Positions 1-5,870 of a stretch of DNA of 9,016 bases are shown piece by piece. The notes under the pieces were generated by a model that saw only the letters and a list, made by a program, of their open reading frames with translations, was not told the DNA's origin and did no database searches. Each line of letters starts with the position of its first letter. Within the stretch, counting starts at the first letter, position 1. Location: positions 1-9,016 of the forward strand of contig DATMBL010000313.1 of NCBI GenBank assembly GCA_035559295.1. The letters run 5' to 3'. The stretch is from DATMBL01 sp035559295 (lineage in GTDB: Bacteria > Desulfobacterota > Binatia > UBA9968). A program made the translations under genes and the position numbers.

Positions 1-1
1 G

Positions 2-1171
2 CTAAACGAAATACTCGAAAATCGAGTTGGCGACCAGGAGACCACGGCGCGTGAGCCGGAGCCGCCGATCATCGCTTTCAACGAAGCCCTCCTCGACCCA
101 CGTGGAAACGCGCGGGTAGAGTTCCCAAACGGTTTTTCCGAAGCGCTCGGTGAAAGCCGCGAGATCGATTCCCGCCATAAGTCGCAGGCCGGAAAACATG
201 AACTCGCCGGCCGCTTGCGGTAAGCTACTTTGCTCACGGCCGGCAACGGCATCGCCGCTCGTTGACAGGGCGGTCATATAACGGCCCGGATTTTTTTCGT
301 TCCACCACCGGCGGCCGTAAATTCTCCCCCCCGTCTCCCGATGGTAGCTATGCGCGCCCGCGCCCACGCCCAGATAGTCGCCGCCTTCCCAGTAGTTCAG
401 GTTGTGCCGCGACTCGAAGCCACGGCGGGCGTAGTTGGAGATTTCGTAGCGCGCGAGCCCTGCTGCGGCGAGGGTTGTTTCGACACGTTCGGCCATGGCG
501 ATTTCCTGCTCTTCGTCGAGCACCTGTAGGCGGCCGCTCCGAAACTCACGGTAAAACGGCGTCCCTTCTTCAATCGTGAGATTGTAGGCGGACACGTGCC
601 GCGGCTCGAAACGCAACGCGGTTTGCAGGTCTGCGGCGAGCTCTTCGAGCGTTTGACCCGGGTTCGCGTAGATCAAATCGAGGCTGAAATTGTCAAATCC
701 GGCGCTTCGCGCCGCCTCGAGGGCCGCTTTGGCCTCTTCGGCCGAGTGGGCTCTCCCGAGCAGCTGCAGCAGACGCGGTTGAAACGACTGGATACCGACG
801 CTGATCCGGTTAACGCCGGCGGCGCGGTAGCCGGAAAAGCGCGCCCGGTCGACGGTACCCGGGTTCGCTTCGAGTGTAATCTCGCAATTCGGATCGAGAT
901 CAAAGAGCGCCGCCGTTCGGTCGAGAATGCGGTCGATCGTTGCGGGATGAAAGGTCGATGGCGTTCCGCCGCCGAAGAAAACGGTTTGCACCGACCTCCC
1001 GAGCCACGGTTCGCGCGCCGCGTGGGTCGTTAGCTCGGCCGTGAGCGCCTCTGCGTAGGCCTCTTCCGGAATTGCCGAGACCACGTGCGAGTTGAAGTCG
1101 CAATAGGGGCACTTGCTGATGCAGTAAGGGATGTGGATGTAAAGCGAAAAGGGCCGGGGCTGCCGGTGCAT
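2..1171 (-). CDS. hemW: Radical SAM heme chaperone HemW (HemN-like)
   Basis: A complete 389-residue protein of the HemN/HemW radical SAM family. The [4Fe-4S]/SAM motif CxxxCxxC is seen as C17, C21, C24. The residue two after the last cysteine is F26, not the fourth Cys of true coproporphyrinogen dehydrogenase HemN. This, the HNxxYW motif at H256-W261 and the length near 380-400 favour HemW. Also visible are GGGTPS (67-72), EANPG (101-105), VGIQSF (125-130) and GAGAHS (270-275). HemW is known as a cytoplasmic heme-binding protein that helps insert heme into target enzymes; many annotations wrongly call it an oxygen-independent coproporphyrinogen III oxidase. The ATG at 1169-1171 puts the cysteine motif at the usual distance from the N-terminus. 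A promoter lies only 9 nt upstream of it, so the transcript may be almost leaderless. The TAG stop is at the window edge, so the gene is intact. Family identity is sure; HemW rather than HemN is well supported. Confidence 0.95.
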   Translation of the reverse strand: MHRQPRPFSLYIHIPYCISKCPYCDFNSHVVSAIPEEAYAEALTAELTTHAAREPWLGRSVQTVFFGGGTPSTFHPATIDRILDRTAALFDLDPNCEITLEANPGTVDRARFSGYRAAGVNRISVGIQSFQPRLLQLLGRAHSAEEAKAALEAARSAGFDNFSLDLIYANPGQTLEELAADLQTALRFEPRHVSAYNLTIEEGTPFYREFRSGRLQVLDEEQEIAMAERVETTLAAAGLARYEISNYARRGFESRHNLNYWEGGDYLGVGAGAHSYHRETGGRIYGRRWWNEKNPGRYMTALSTSGDAVAGREQSSLPQAAGEFMFSGLRLMAGIDLAAFTERFGKTVWELYPRVSTWVEEGFVESDDRRLRLTRRGLLVANSIFEYFV

Positions 1172-1180
1172 GCTGGGTGC

Positions 1181-1209
1181 ATCATAGGGAGGGAAACTCG
1201 CTCGCGCAA
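1181..1209 (-). promoter_or_regulatory. Predicted sigma70-type promoter for hemW
   Basis: Read on the minus strand, a -35 like TTGCGC (1204-1209) is followed after 17 nt by a -10 TATGAT (1181-1186), five of six matches to TATAAT. Only 9 nt separate the -10 from the hemW ATG, so transcription starting about 7 nt downstream would leave a leader of only a few bases and no room for a Shine-Dalgarno site. The -35 is a poor match (TTG only). Inference from motif matching; no data on start sites. Confidence 0.5.
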
Positions 1210-1481
1210 CCCGCCGGCGTTGATCATCACACCACGAAGCGTGACATGAGCTTTAGCTCGCCCGAAGCGGATGAAAAGCCCGCACACAAACGTATGGGCA
1301 TCGGACGATGAACCTTTCGGGCCGGTGGCCATGGGCCTGTGCCTCGAGGCATCCTTAGAACCGTCCGGTTGCCGGTTCAATTTCTTTACTTCGTGCTGTT
1401 CTTGTTTTCTGTGGTGCGTGTCGGAATCGTCTTTGATTTGCGGCGTAGGCGGGTTAGGTTCACGACAGCGCCGGAGCGGAT

Positions 1482-1510
1482 TTGAAACCGCTATACCGGG
1501 TTGTTATAGT
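1482..1510 (+). promoter_or_regulatory. Predicted sigma70-type promoter of moaBDE
   Basis: TTGAAA (1482-1487), a 17-nt spacer and TATAGT (1505-1510) match the -35 and -10 consensus at five of six positions each, with ideal spacing. A start near 1517 would give a leader of about 22 nt before the moaB ATG at 1539. This is too short to hold a molybdenum-cofactor riboswitch, so control, if any, would act at the promoter. This is the best promoter match in the window. Confidence 0.7.
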
Positions 1511-1538
1511 TCCGGCGTGAGCCTGGCGAGGGCCATCG

Positions 1539-2045
1539 ATGTCGGTTGAAGAGCACAAGGGGAAGGCGAAACGTAGCGTCCGCTGCCTGGTCGTGACGAT
1601 CAGCGATACTCGGGACGAGGCCAGCGACCTGAGCGGCCAGTTCATCAAATCCGCACTCGAAAAAGACGGCCACCAGCTGGCCGGCTATCGGATCGTCAAG
1701 GATGAGCCGGCCGACATCGACCGGCTCTTGCGTGACGCGCTGGCGGCGCGCGACATCGAAGCGGTCATCGTCAACGGCGGCACCGGGATCTCTCCGCGGG
1801 ACTCCACCTACGAAGTTGTCAGCCGGCTGCTCGACAAGCGGCTCGACGGGTTCGGCGAAATCTTCCGCTATTTGAGTTACCTCGAGATCGGCTCGGCAGC
1901 GATCATGAGTCGCGCGATCGCAGGGGCGGCGCAAGGGAAAATCCTGGTTTCACTACCCGGTTCGAAGGGAGCGGTCGCGCTCGCAATGGAAAAGTTGATC
2001 CTGCCGGAGCTCCGTCACATGGTTTCTCAGCTCCAGCCGACATGA
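1539..2045 (+). CDS. moaB: MoaB/MogA family molybdenum cofactor biosynthesis protein
   Basis: A 168-residue single-domain protein of the MoCF_biosynth (MogA/MoaB) fold. It shows the family loop GGTGISPRD (80-88), then RLDGFGEIFR (101-110), MSRAIAG (123-129) and the LPGS turn (139-142). Proteins of this family bind molybdopterin; MogA-type members, and MoaB in organisms lacking MogA, adenylate it before molybdate insertion. The length near 170 and the sequence around ISDTRD (21-26) favour the MoaB branch, while the exact step done here is inference. The ATG at 1539 follows a purine-rich GGCGAGGG (1525-1532) at suitable spacing and lies about 22 nt after a predicted transcription start. It is the first gene of a tight cluster; its TGA overlaps the next ATG as ATGA, indicating translational coupling with moaD. 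Confidence 0.93.
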   Translation: MSVEEHKGKAKRSVRCLVVTISDTRDEASDLSGQFIKSALEKDGHQLAGYRIVKDEPADIDRLLRDALAARDIEAVIVNGGTGISPRDSTYEVVSRLLDKRLDGFGEIFRYLSYLEIGSAAIMSRAIAGAAQGKILVSLPGSKGAVALAMEKLILPELRHMVSQLQPT

Positions 2046-2287
2046 AGGTTAAGGTCAAGTTCTTTGCGATCCTGAGGGAGCGCGCCGGAGTTGCCGAGAT
2101 CACGAAAGAAGTAGAAGAAGGAAGTACCGTGGGCGATCTCTGGCAAAATTTGCAACGGGAGTTCCCGAAACTCGCAGTGCCGGGCATTCGCCTGCTGTAC
2201 GCGGTCAACCGAAACTACGTCTCCCCGGCGCAGGTCCTCAAAGACTCCGACGAGGTCGTTTTTATTCCTCCGGTGAGCGGGGGTTAG
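2042..2287 (+). CDS. moaD: MoaD, small sulfur-carrier subunit of molybdopterin synthase
   Basis: An 81-residue ubiquitin-like (beta-grasp) protein ending in the diagnostic Gly-Gly (80-81), which is adenylated by MoeB-type enzymes and converted to a thiocarboxylate. With MoaE it forms molybdopterin synthase, which puts two sulfurs on cyclic pyranopterin monophosphate to make the dithiolene. Length is typical (about 80). The region FFAILRERAG (7-16) is typical of the first strand and turn in MoaD. The start codon overlaps the moaB stop by 4 nt. There is no clear Shine-Dalgarno site of its own, so coupling to moaB translation is likely. No adenylating enzyme (MoeB) is encoded in this window. Confidence 0.95.
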   Translation: MKVKVKFFAILRERAGVAEITKEVEEGSTVGDLWQNLQREFPKLAVPGIRLLYAVNRNYVSPAQVLKDSDEVVFIPPVSGG

Positions 2288-2288
2288 C

Positions 2289-2720
2289 GTGTTTCGCGTC
2301 GTCCGTCAGCCGATCAATTTACAGGAACTGATCGACTTCGTAATCGATCCCGAAGCCGGAGCGATCGCGACGTTTATCGGCGTCACGCGCAATCACAACG
2401 AGGGACGGAAAGTGATCGCGCTCGAGTACGAGGCCTATCCGGAAATGGCGGAGCAGGAACTCGCCCGTTTGGGCGCGGAAGCGGCCCGGAAGTGGCCGAT
2501 CCGGCGCATGGCGATCGTGCACCGGATCGGGCCGGTGCAAATCAGCCAGCCGAGCGTGATCATCGCCGTTTCTTCGGCGCATCGCGACGCCGCGTTTGCC
2601 GCCTGCCGCTTTGCGATCGAGGAGATCAAACGAACCGTTCCTATCTGGAAAAAGGAGGTCTACGAGGGCGGGGAGATCTGGATAGGAACCCAGGCAGGCC
2701 AGCCTCTCACGCGTTCCTGA
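2289..2720 (+). CDS. moaE: MoaE, catalytic large subunit of molybdopterin synthase
   Basis: A 143-residue MoaE that pairs with the upstream MoaD. Seen are the GxTRNHNEG segment (31-39) with the substrate-pocket arginine R34, the LEYEAYPEMAE stretch (45-55), SAHRDAAF (96-103) and the active-site lysine in VPIWKKE (K121, the equivalent of the essential lysine near position 119 in the E. coli enzyme). All the expected catalytic residues appear present. The start is GTG at 2289, one base after the moaD stop, behind a G-rich stretch (GAGCGGGGG), consistent with coupled synthesis of the two subunits. The two early-pathway genes moaA and moaC are not next to this cluster and must lie elsewhere if the pathway is complete. 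Confidence 0.95.
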   Translation: MFRVVRQPINLQELIDFVIDPEAGAIATFIGVTRNHNEGRKVIALEYEAYPEMAEQELARLGAEAARKWPIRRMAIVHRIGPVQISQPSVIIAVSSAHRDAAFAACRFAIEEIKRTVPIWKKEVYEGGEIWIGTQAGQPLTRS

Positions 2721-2740
2721 GCCCGAACGAGTTCCATCGT

Positions 2741-2862
2741 GAATTTTGGATTGTTGGATTCAGAAAGCGAAAACCGGCAATCCAGGATCTAAAATCCAAA
2801 AATCCGTAATCGAAATCGAAAACCAAATCCAAAATCGAAAATCCAAAATCGAAAATCCAAAG
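2741..2862. repeat. AT-rich inverted and 7-nt tandem repeat patch
   Basis: This stretch differs sharply in base composition from the GC-rich surroundings. The left part holds two nested inverted repeats: TTTTGGATT (2744-2752) pairs perfectly with AATCCAAAA (2793-2801), and TGGATT (2755-2760) pairs with AATCCA (2779-2784). The right part is a tandem array of a heptamer AAAATCS: four perfect copies alternate aaaatcg/aaaatcc from 2831 to 2858, preceded by degenerate copies from about 2790. The array ends four bases before the ATG of the transporter gene. Similar AATCCAAAATC arrays occur between genes in various bacteria, such as the short heptameric repeats of cyanobacteria; their role is unsettled. 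A frame open through the array (from 2746) would encode a Lys/Asn/Ile-rich periodic peptide, which I regard as non-coding. Confidence 0.85.
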
Positions 2863-3579
2863 ATGGAATCTTCCGTGGTTGCGGCTTTCGGACTGGGGTT
2901 GATCCTCGGCGTGCAGCACGCCCTGGACCCAGATCATTTGATTGCGGTTTCGACGATCGTCAGCGAGCAGAAAAACCTCAAATGGGCATCGCTGATCGGC
3001 GCCTTTTGGGGACTGGGCCATACCGCGACCTTGTTCGCCGTCGGGCTCGTCGTGATCGGCTTGCGCGTGAGCATCCCGGATCGGTTCGCCTTGGGGCTCG
3101 AGCTGTTGGTTGCGATCATGCTCGTGTTCCTCGGGCTCAGGATTCTCTGGCAAGCGTTCAAGGTCGAGAAGATTCATCTTCATACGCACACGCACAACCC
3201 CGAGACCCACGCGCATTTCCACGTTCATGAAAATCCCAAGGATGACCACGGGCACGCCCATCCTTTCAAATCCATGCGCCGGCCGTTTGTCGTCGGCATG
3301 GTCCATGGGCTCGCCGGAAGCGCCGCCTTGATGCTGCTCGTGCTCGGCACGATCGACTCGGCGCTCGCCGGCCTGGGGTATATTCTCGTTTTCGGCCTCG
3401 GGTCGGTCGGCGGCATGTTGGTTCTAAGCGGCCTGATCGGCCTTCCCTTCGTGCTCACCGCGCGGCGATTCACGGTGCTTAACCGCTGGATTCGCGTGCT
3501 CGCCGGATTCGCGAGCATCGTGTTTGGACTGTTCCTCGGATGGGAGATTGGTTTCGTCGAGGGACTGTTCTCGGTTTAA
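2863..3579 (+). CDS. NiCoT/UreH-like nickel-cobalt transporter with His-rich loop
   Basis: A 238-residue inner-membrane protein with about six hydrophobic segments. Three features point to the NiCoT/UreH (NicO-like) transporters: the HX4DH signature H19-D24-H25 in the first segment, LGHT (51-54) in the second, and VHGLAGSAAL (147-156) after the central loop. Between segments three and four lies a histidine-rich stretch with eleven His between 105 and 133, probably a metal-binding loop. The expected role is uptake or efflux of Ni2+ or Co2+. I chose ATG 2863 because it opens directly on the first membrane helix; the in-frame start at 2746 would add 39 residues encoded by repeat DNA. No Shine-Dalgarno site is visible, since the repeat array reaches the start codon. 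It lies 142 nt after moaE on the same strand, so a shared transcript is possible but unsupported. No urease or hydrogenase genes are nearby to indicate the user of the metal. Confidence 0.85.
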   Translation: MESSVVAAFGLGLILGVQHALDPDHLIAVSTIVSEQKNLKWASLIGAFWGLGHTATLFAVGLVVIGLRVSIPDRFALGLELLVAIMLVFLGLRILWQAFKVEKIHLHTHTHNPETHAHFHVHENPKDDHGHAHPFKSMRRPFVVGMVHGLAGSAALMLLVLGTIDSALAGLGYILVFGLGSVGGMLVLSGLIGLPFVLTARRFTVLNRWIRVLAGFASIVFGLFLGWEIGFVEGLFSV

Positions 3580-3623
3580 GGGATGGAGCTAAGAGCAGCG
3601 AACTCACCCGATCCGACAAATTG

Positions 3624-4268
3624 CTAATCGAGGATGTTCCGGCGCACCCTGGCGCGTAACCAAAAAATCACGCCCAGGACGAGCGCAATCAAAACCACCG
3701 ACACGATCGTCTCGATCCGGTCGATCCCGAGCGCAACGCCGCGGTAGGTCTCGCCCAATCCCCAGCCGAGATAGCCGAGCAAAAGGCAGCGCGGGATCGT
3801 TCCATAGAAAGTCCACAAACTGAACTGATTGAGCGGAAGGCGAATCAATCCCGCACCCGCCGAGATGACCGACAGCGGAAAAATCGGCACCGCGCGAAGG
3901 AAAAAGAGCGAGGTCTTGATTTGGCCGGCACGAAAGCGACGCTCCATCGCTTCGATATCGGACCACCTGAAGCCGAGAAACCGCTCCCAGCGATCGACCA
4001 AAGCCTTGCCCCCGAAATAGCCGATGCCATAGGCGATGTAGGCGCCGACCGTAGATGCCACCGAACCCGGCAACACGATCTGAAGAAACATCGGCGTTAG
4101 CGTTTCCACGAAACTCAGCTCGCCGCCAATGAGAATGAAGCCCGCGCCCATGATGATGACCGGCGACGGAATCGGCACGATTACCGATTCAATGATGACG
4201 CCCACGAAAACGCTCCATGCCCCGTGGGCGCGAATCGAATCCATGATCCAGGTGATGATTTCAGCCAA
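3624..4268 (-). CDS. DedA/VTT-domain integral membrane protein
   Basis: A 214-residue membrane protein with the VTT (DedA, formerly SNARE-associated) domain. Visible are the early re-entrant loop with E27 and PIPSP (32-36) followed by IIMGAGFI, a glycine-rich helix GAYIAYGIGYFGG (75-87), the motif FFLRAVPIFPLSVISAGAG (122-140) and the following amphipathic region to G156. A final helix (about 186-205) ends in a basic tail. DedA proteins are known to act in lipid scrambling, undecaprenyl-phosphate recycling and membrane homeostasis; the role of this one is not determined. One conserved Arg is present (R125), but the second Arg expected six residues later is P131, giving VPIFP as in TVP38/TMEM64-type members. 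The start is TTG at 4266-4268, chosen because AGGAG stands 7 nt upstream. It converges with the transporter gene on the other strand, 44 nt away. Confidence 0.87.
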   Translation of the reverse strand: MAEIITWIMDSIRAHGAWSVFVGVIIESVIVPIPSPVIIMGAGFILIGGELSFVETLTPMFLQIVLPGSVASTVGAYIAYGIGYFGGKALVDRWERFLGFRWSDIEAMERRFRAGQIKTSLFFLRAVPIFPLSVISAGAGLIRLPLNQFSLWTFYGTIPRCLLLGYLGWGLGETYRGVALGIDRIETIVSVVLIALVLGVIFWLRARVRRNILD

Positions 4269-4275
4269 CGCGGTT

Positions 4276-4280
4276 CTCCT
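4276..4280 (-). promoter_or_regulatory. Ribosome binding site that fixes the TTG start of the dedA-like gene
   Basis: On the minus strand AGGAG, within GAGGAGAA (4274-4281), lies 7 nt before the TTG at 4266-4268. This is the strongest Shine-Dalgarno match in the window and justifies the rare TTG start. Confidence 0.75.
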
Positions 4281-4331
4281 CGTGAACGACCCGTGAATGA
4301 GACCGTTACGAAGATACCAGCTTCGATGCCG

Positions 4332-4361
4332 AAACTTAAATCGACGCGGCGGCCAGCCGCC
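4332..4361 (-). terminator. Weak candidate terminator after the Nramp-like gene
   Basis: Thirty-seven bases beyond the stop of the Nramp-like gene, the minus strand can form GGCGG-CTGG-CCGCC (4348-4361), followed by TCGATTTAAGTTT (4332-4344). The stem is short but all G-C, and the T-tract is broken, so it is at best a weak intrinsic terminator. It would separate this gene from the dedA-like gene downstream. Confidence 0.3.
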
Positions 4362-4397
4362 CGGCGCGCCGCAGGGGAACGTTAGGGCACGCGCCTT

Positions 4398-5870
4398 TCA
4401 AAGATGACCTGTGAGAGCGAGCAAATAGGCGATCGCGAGAAAAGCGTAGGCGACGCACGAGATCGAGAGACCGAGCAGGTTGACTTTGCCGGGACGCGCG
4501 GCCGACGGCAGGTGGCGCGGGAGATAAACATAGGAAAGCCAAACCAGGCCGATCGAGAAAAGCACGGTGCCGACAAAGCCGATCACCGCCGAAACAAGGA
4601 TCAGCGCGCCGGGCTCATCCAAGAGCATCGTTACTGCGGTGATCCCGGTTAGCGCCAGGACGAATGACAGATACCAGGCCCGGATCGAGATCCTTTGCGC
4701 TCCGGGAAAAAACGCGTAGACGCAATCCGTATGAATCCGGCTCACCGCGTCGATCGTCGCAAGCCAGGTGTCGGAAAGAAACGCCGCTGCAACGACGAGA
4801 AAGAGCACGCGTCCGATCGTCCCCCAGCTGACCTCGAAGAATCGGCTCTGCACGACCGCAATATCGTAGGCCTGCGGCACGAGCCCCTTGGGGAATAGCA
4901 GCGCGTAGGCGAGTAAGCAGGTCATCAAAGTGGTGATGATATTGCCGCCGATGCCGATGCCGACATCGCATACCAGATAGCGCTTCCAACGACCGATATG
5001 CACTAAACTCGGGTCATCTGCCGGAACCGCACCCGACGCGGGAATCGTTTCGGGCTTCCCGCTGATCGGCCCCGTGATGCGGCCCATGTAGCGCGCCATG
5101 CCAACGCCTTTGTCACGCAACCAGTAGGAATAAAAAAGCGTCCAAAAGCCTCCCAGGCCGGCAAACGTGATGGCGGTCAATAACTTGGTTGCGTCAGCCG
5201 GATCCCAGGATCGCGGCAGCGGCTGCGCGGGAATCACGAGGGCCGAAACAAAGCTCGGCAGAGCCTCGAGGACCGCCGCATTCGCGCACGCCCAGAGCAG
5301 ACCAGCGACCGTCGTGACGGCAACTCCCCACATGAAGACCTCAACCAGCCGGTAGACGACCTTGCTCAGAAGCAGCGCGATAAGAAAGACGAACATCGAG
5401 CAGTAAGCCCAGAAGAGTGTTTGCCCCTGTTTCGTCCAACCCGCGGGCAGGCCCGTGAGCGCGGCGAGCGAGGTGCCGCCGGCGGCGGCAAACGCGCCGA
5501 ACCAGAGGAAGGAGAGCGTCATGAGAATCCAGAGGATGAGGGCCAGAGTACGATTTAAACGAATGAAGCCTTGGAAAATGCTCTCGCCGGTCAGGAGCGT
5601 GTAACGGCCGATCTCAAACGTCACGGGAAACTGGAGCAGACAAGCGGGAATCAACAGGCAAAGAAACGAGAGGCCGTATTTGGCGATGATGTACGGCCAC
5701 CAGATGAGTTCTCCGCTTCCCTGGGCGAGCGCCATGAAGACGACTCCGGGGCCGAGGGCGGCGGCCAAGCGGGGAAGCGGCGGGAGCGGAGCGGTTTTAT
5801 AAGTGGGCAGGATCCCCCAGGCGCTCTGGCTTGTTTTTGGATCGACGCTATTCGATTCGATGAACGGCAC
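4398..5870 (-). CDS. Nramp-superfamily membrane transporter of divergent type
   Basis: A 490-residue multi-pass membrane protein with about eleven hydrophobic segments and a cytoplasm-like loop around 252-295. The first helix begins GPGVVFMALA (40-49), as in Nramp/MntH proteins, and the general architecture fits that LeuT-fold superfamily. The metal-site motifs are changed: GSGE (51-54) stands where DPGN is expected in TM1, and GLGGFW (238-243) where the MPH motif of TM6 is expected, followed by YSYWLRDKG (247-255). Proteins with GSGE-type TM1 form a recurrent branch usually annotated as divalent-metal transporters by homology; their substrate is unproven, so I do not claim Mn2+ or Fe2+ transport. 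The first 36 residues are polar and proline-rich. The start is GTG at 5868-5870, the first possible codon after an in-frame stop, with GAAGG immediately before it. It overlaps the end of the cinA-like gene by 23 nt, implying coupled expression. Confidence 0.8.
   Translation of the reverse strand: MPFIESNSVDPKTSQSAWGILPTYKTAPLPPLPRLAAALGPGVVFMALAQGSGELIWWPYIIAKYGLSFLCLLIPACLLQFPVTFEIGRYTLLTGESIFQGFIRLNRTLALILWILMTLSFLWFGAFAAAGGTSLAALTGLPAGWTKQGQTLFWAYCSMFVFLIALLLSKVVYRLVEVFMWGVAVTTVAGLLWACANAAVLEALPSFVSALVIPAQPLPRSWDPADATKLLTAITFAGLGGFWTLFYSYWLRDKGVGMARYMGRITGPISGKPETIPASGAVPADDPSLVHIGRWKRYLVCDVGIGIGGNIITTLMTCLLAYALLFPKGLVPQAYDIAVVQSRFFEVSWGTIGRVLFLVVAAAFLSDTWLATIDAVSRIHTDCVYAFFPGAQRISIRAWYLSFVLALTGITAVTMLLDEPGALILVSAVIGFVGTVLFSIGLVWLSYVYLPRHLPSAARPGKVNLLGLSISCVAYAFLAIAYLLALTGHL

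Larger units (their letters stand above)
1172..1538. other. Divergent intergenic region without a recognisable gene
   Basis: These 367 nt separate hemW (leftward) from moaB (rightward). I see no tRNA cloverleaf, known riboswitch core or coding frame with family resemblance. The short frames crossing it are low-complexity or run antisense into neighbours. It holds a promoter at each end, a small hairpin GAGC-TTTA-GCTC (1248-1259) and a perfect 12-base palindrome TGCCTCGAGGCA (1340-1351). The middle (about 1380-1440) is locally T-rich on the plus strand. A short RNA or regulator site cannot be ruled out. Confidence 0.6.

Noticed and set aside
596..1033. 145-codon plus-strand frame inside hemW
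   Set aside because: Antisense shadow of hemW without family resemblance or ribosome binding site.
1360..1400. GGTTCAA resembling a tRNA T-loop
   Set aside because: The flanking bases do not form a T-stem, and no acceptor or anticodon stem fits on either strand.
1511..1538. Molybdenum-cofactor riboswitch before moaB
   Set aside because: The predicted leader is only about 22 nt, far too short for that RNA, and no matching structure is seen further upstream.
1271..1549. 92-codon plus-strand frame in the hemW-moaB gap
   Set aside because: Cys/Ser-rich translation without a recognisable domain, no good ribosome binding site, and it runs through the moaB promoter and over the moaB start.
2746..2862. 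N-terminal extension of the Ni/Co transporter to the ATG at 2746
   Set aside because: The extra 39 residues are encoded by the inverted and tandem repeats, are Lys/Asn-rich, and precede a membrane helix that begins right after ATG 2863.
2707..3306. 199-codon minus-strand frame opposite the Ni/Co transporter
   Set aside because: It is antisense to a well-supported transporter, and part of its translation is the repeat array read backwards (periodic Phe/Asp/Leu).
3580..3623. Possible shared terminator between the converging Ni/Co transporter and dedA-like genes
   Set aside because: The 44-nt gap has no stable GC-rich stem and no T-tract on either strand.
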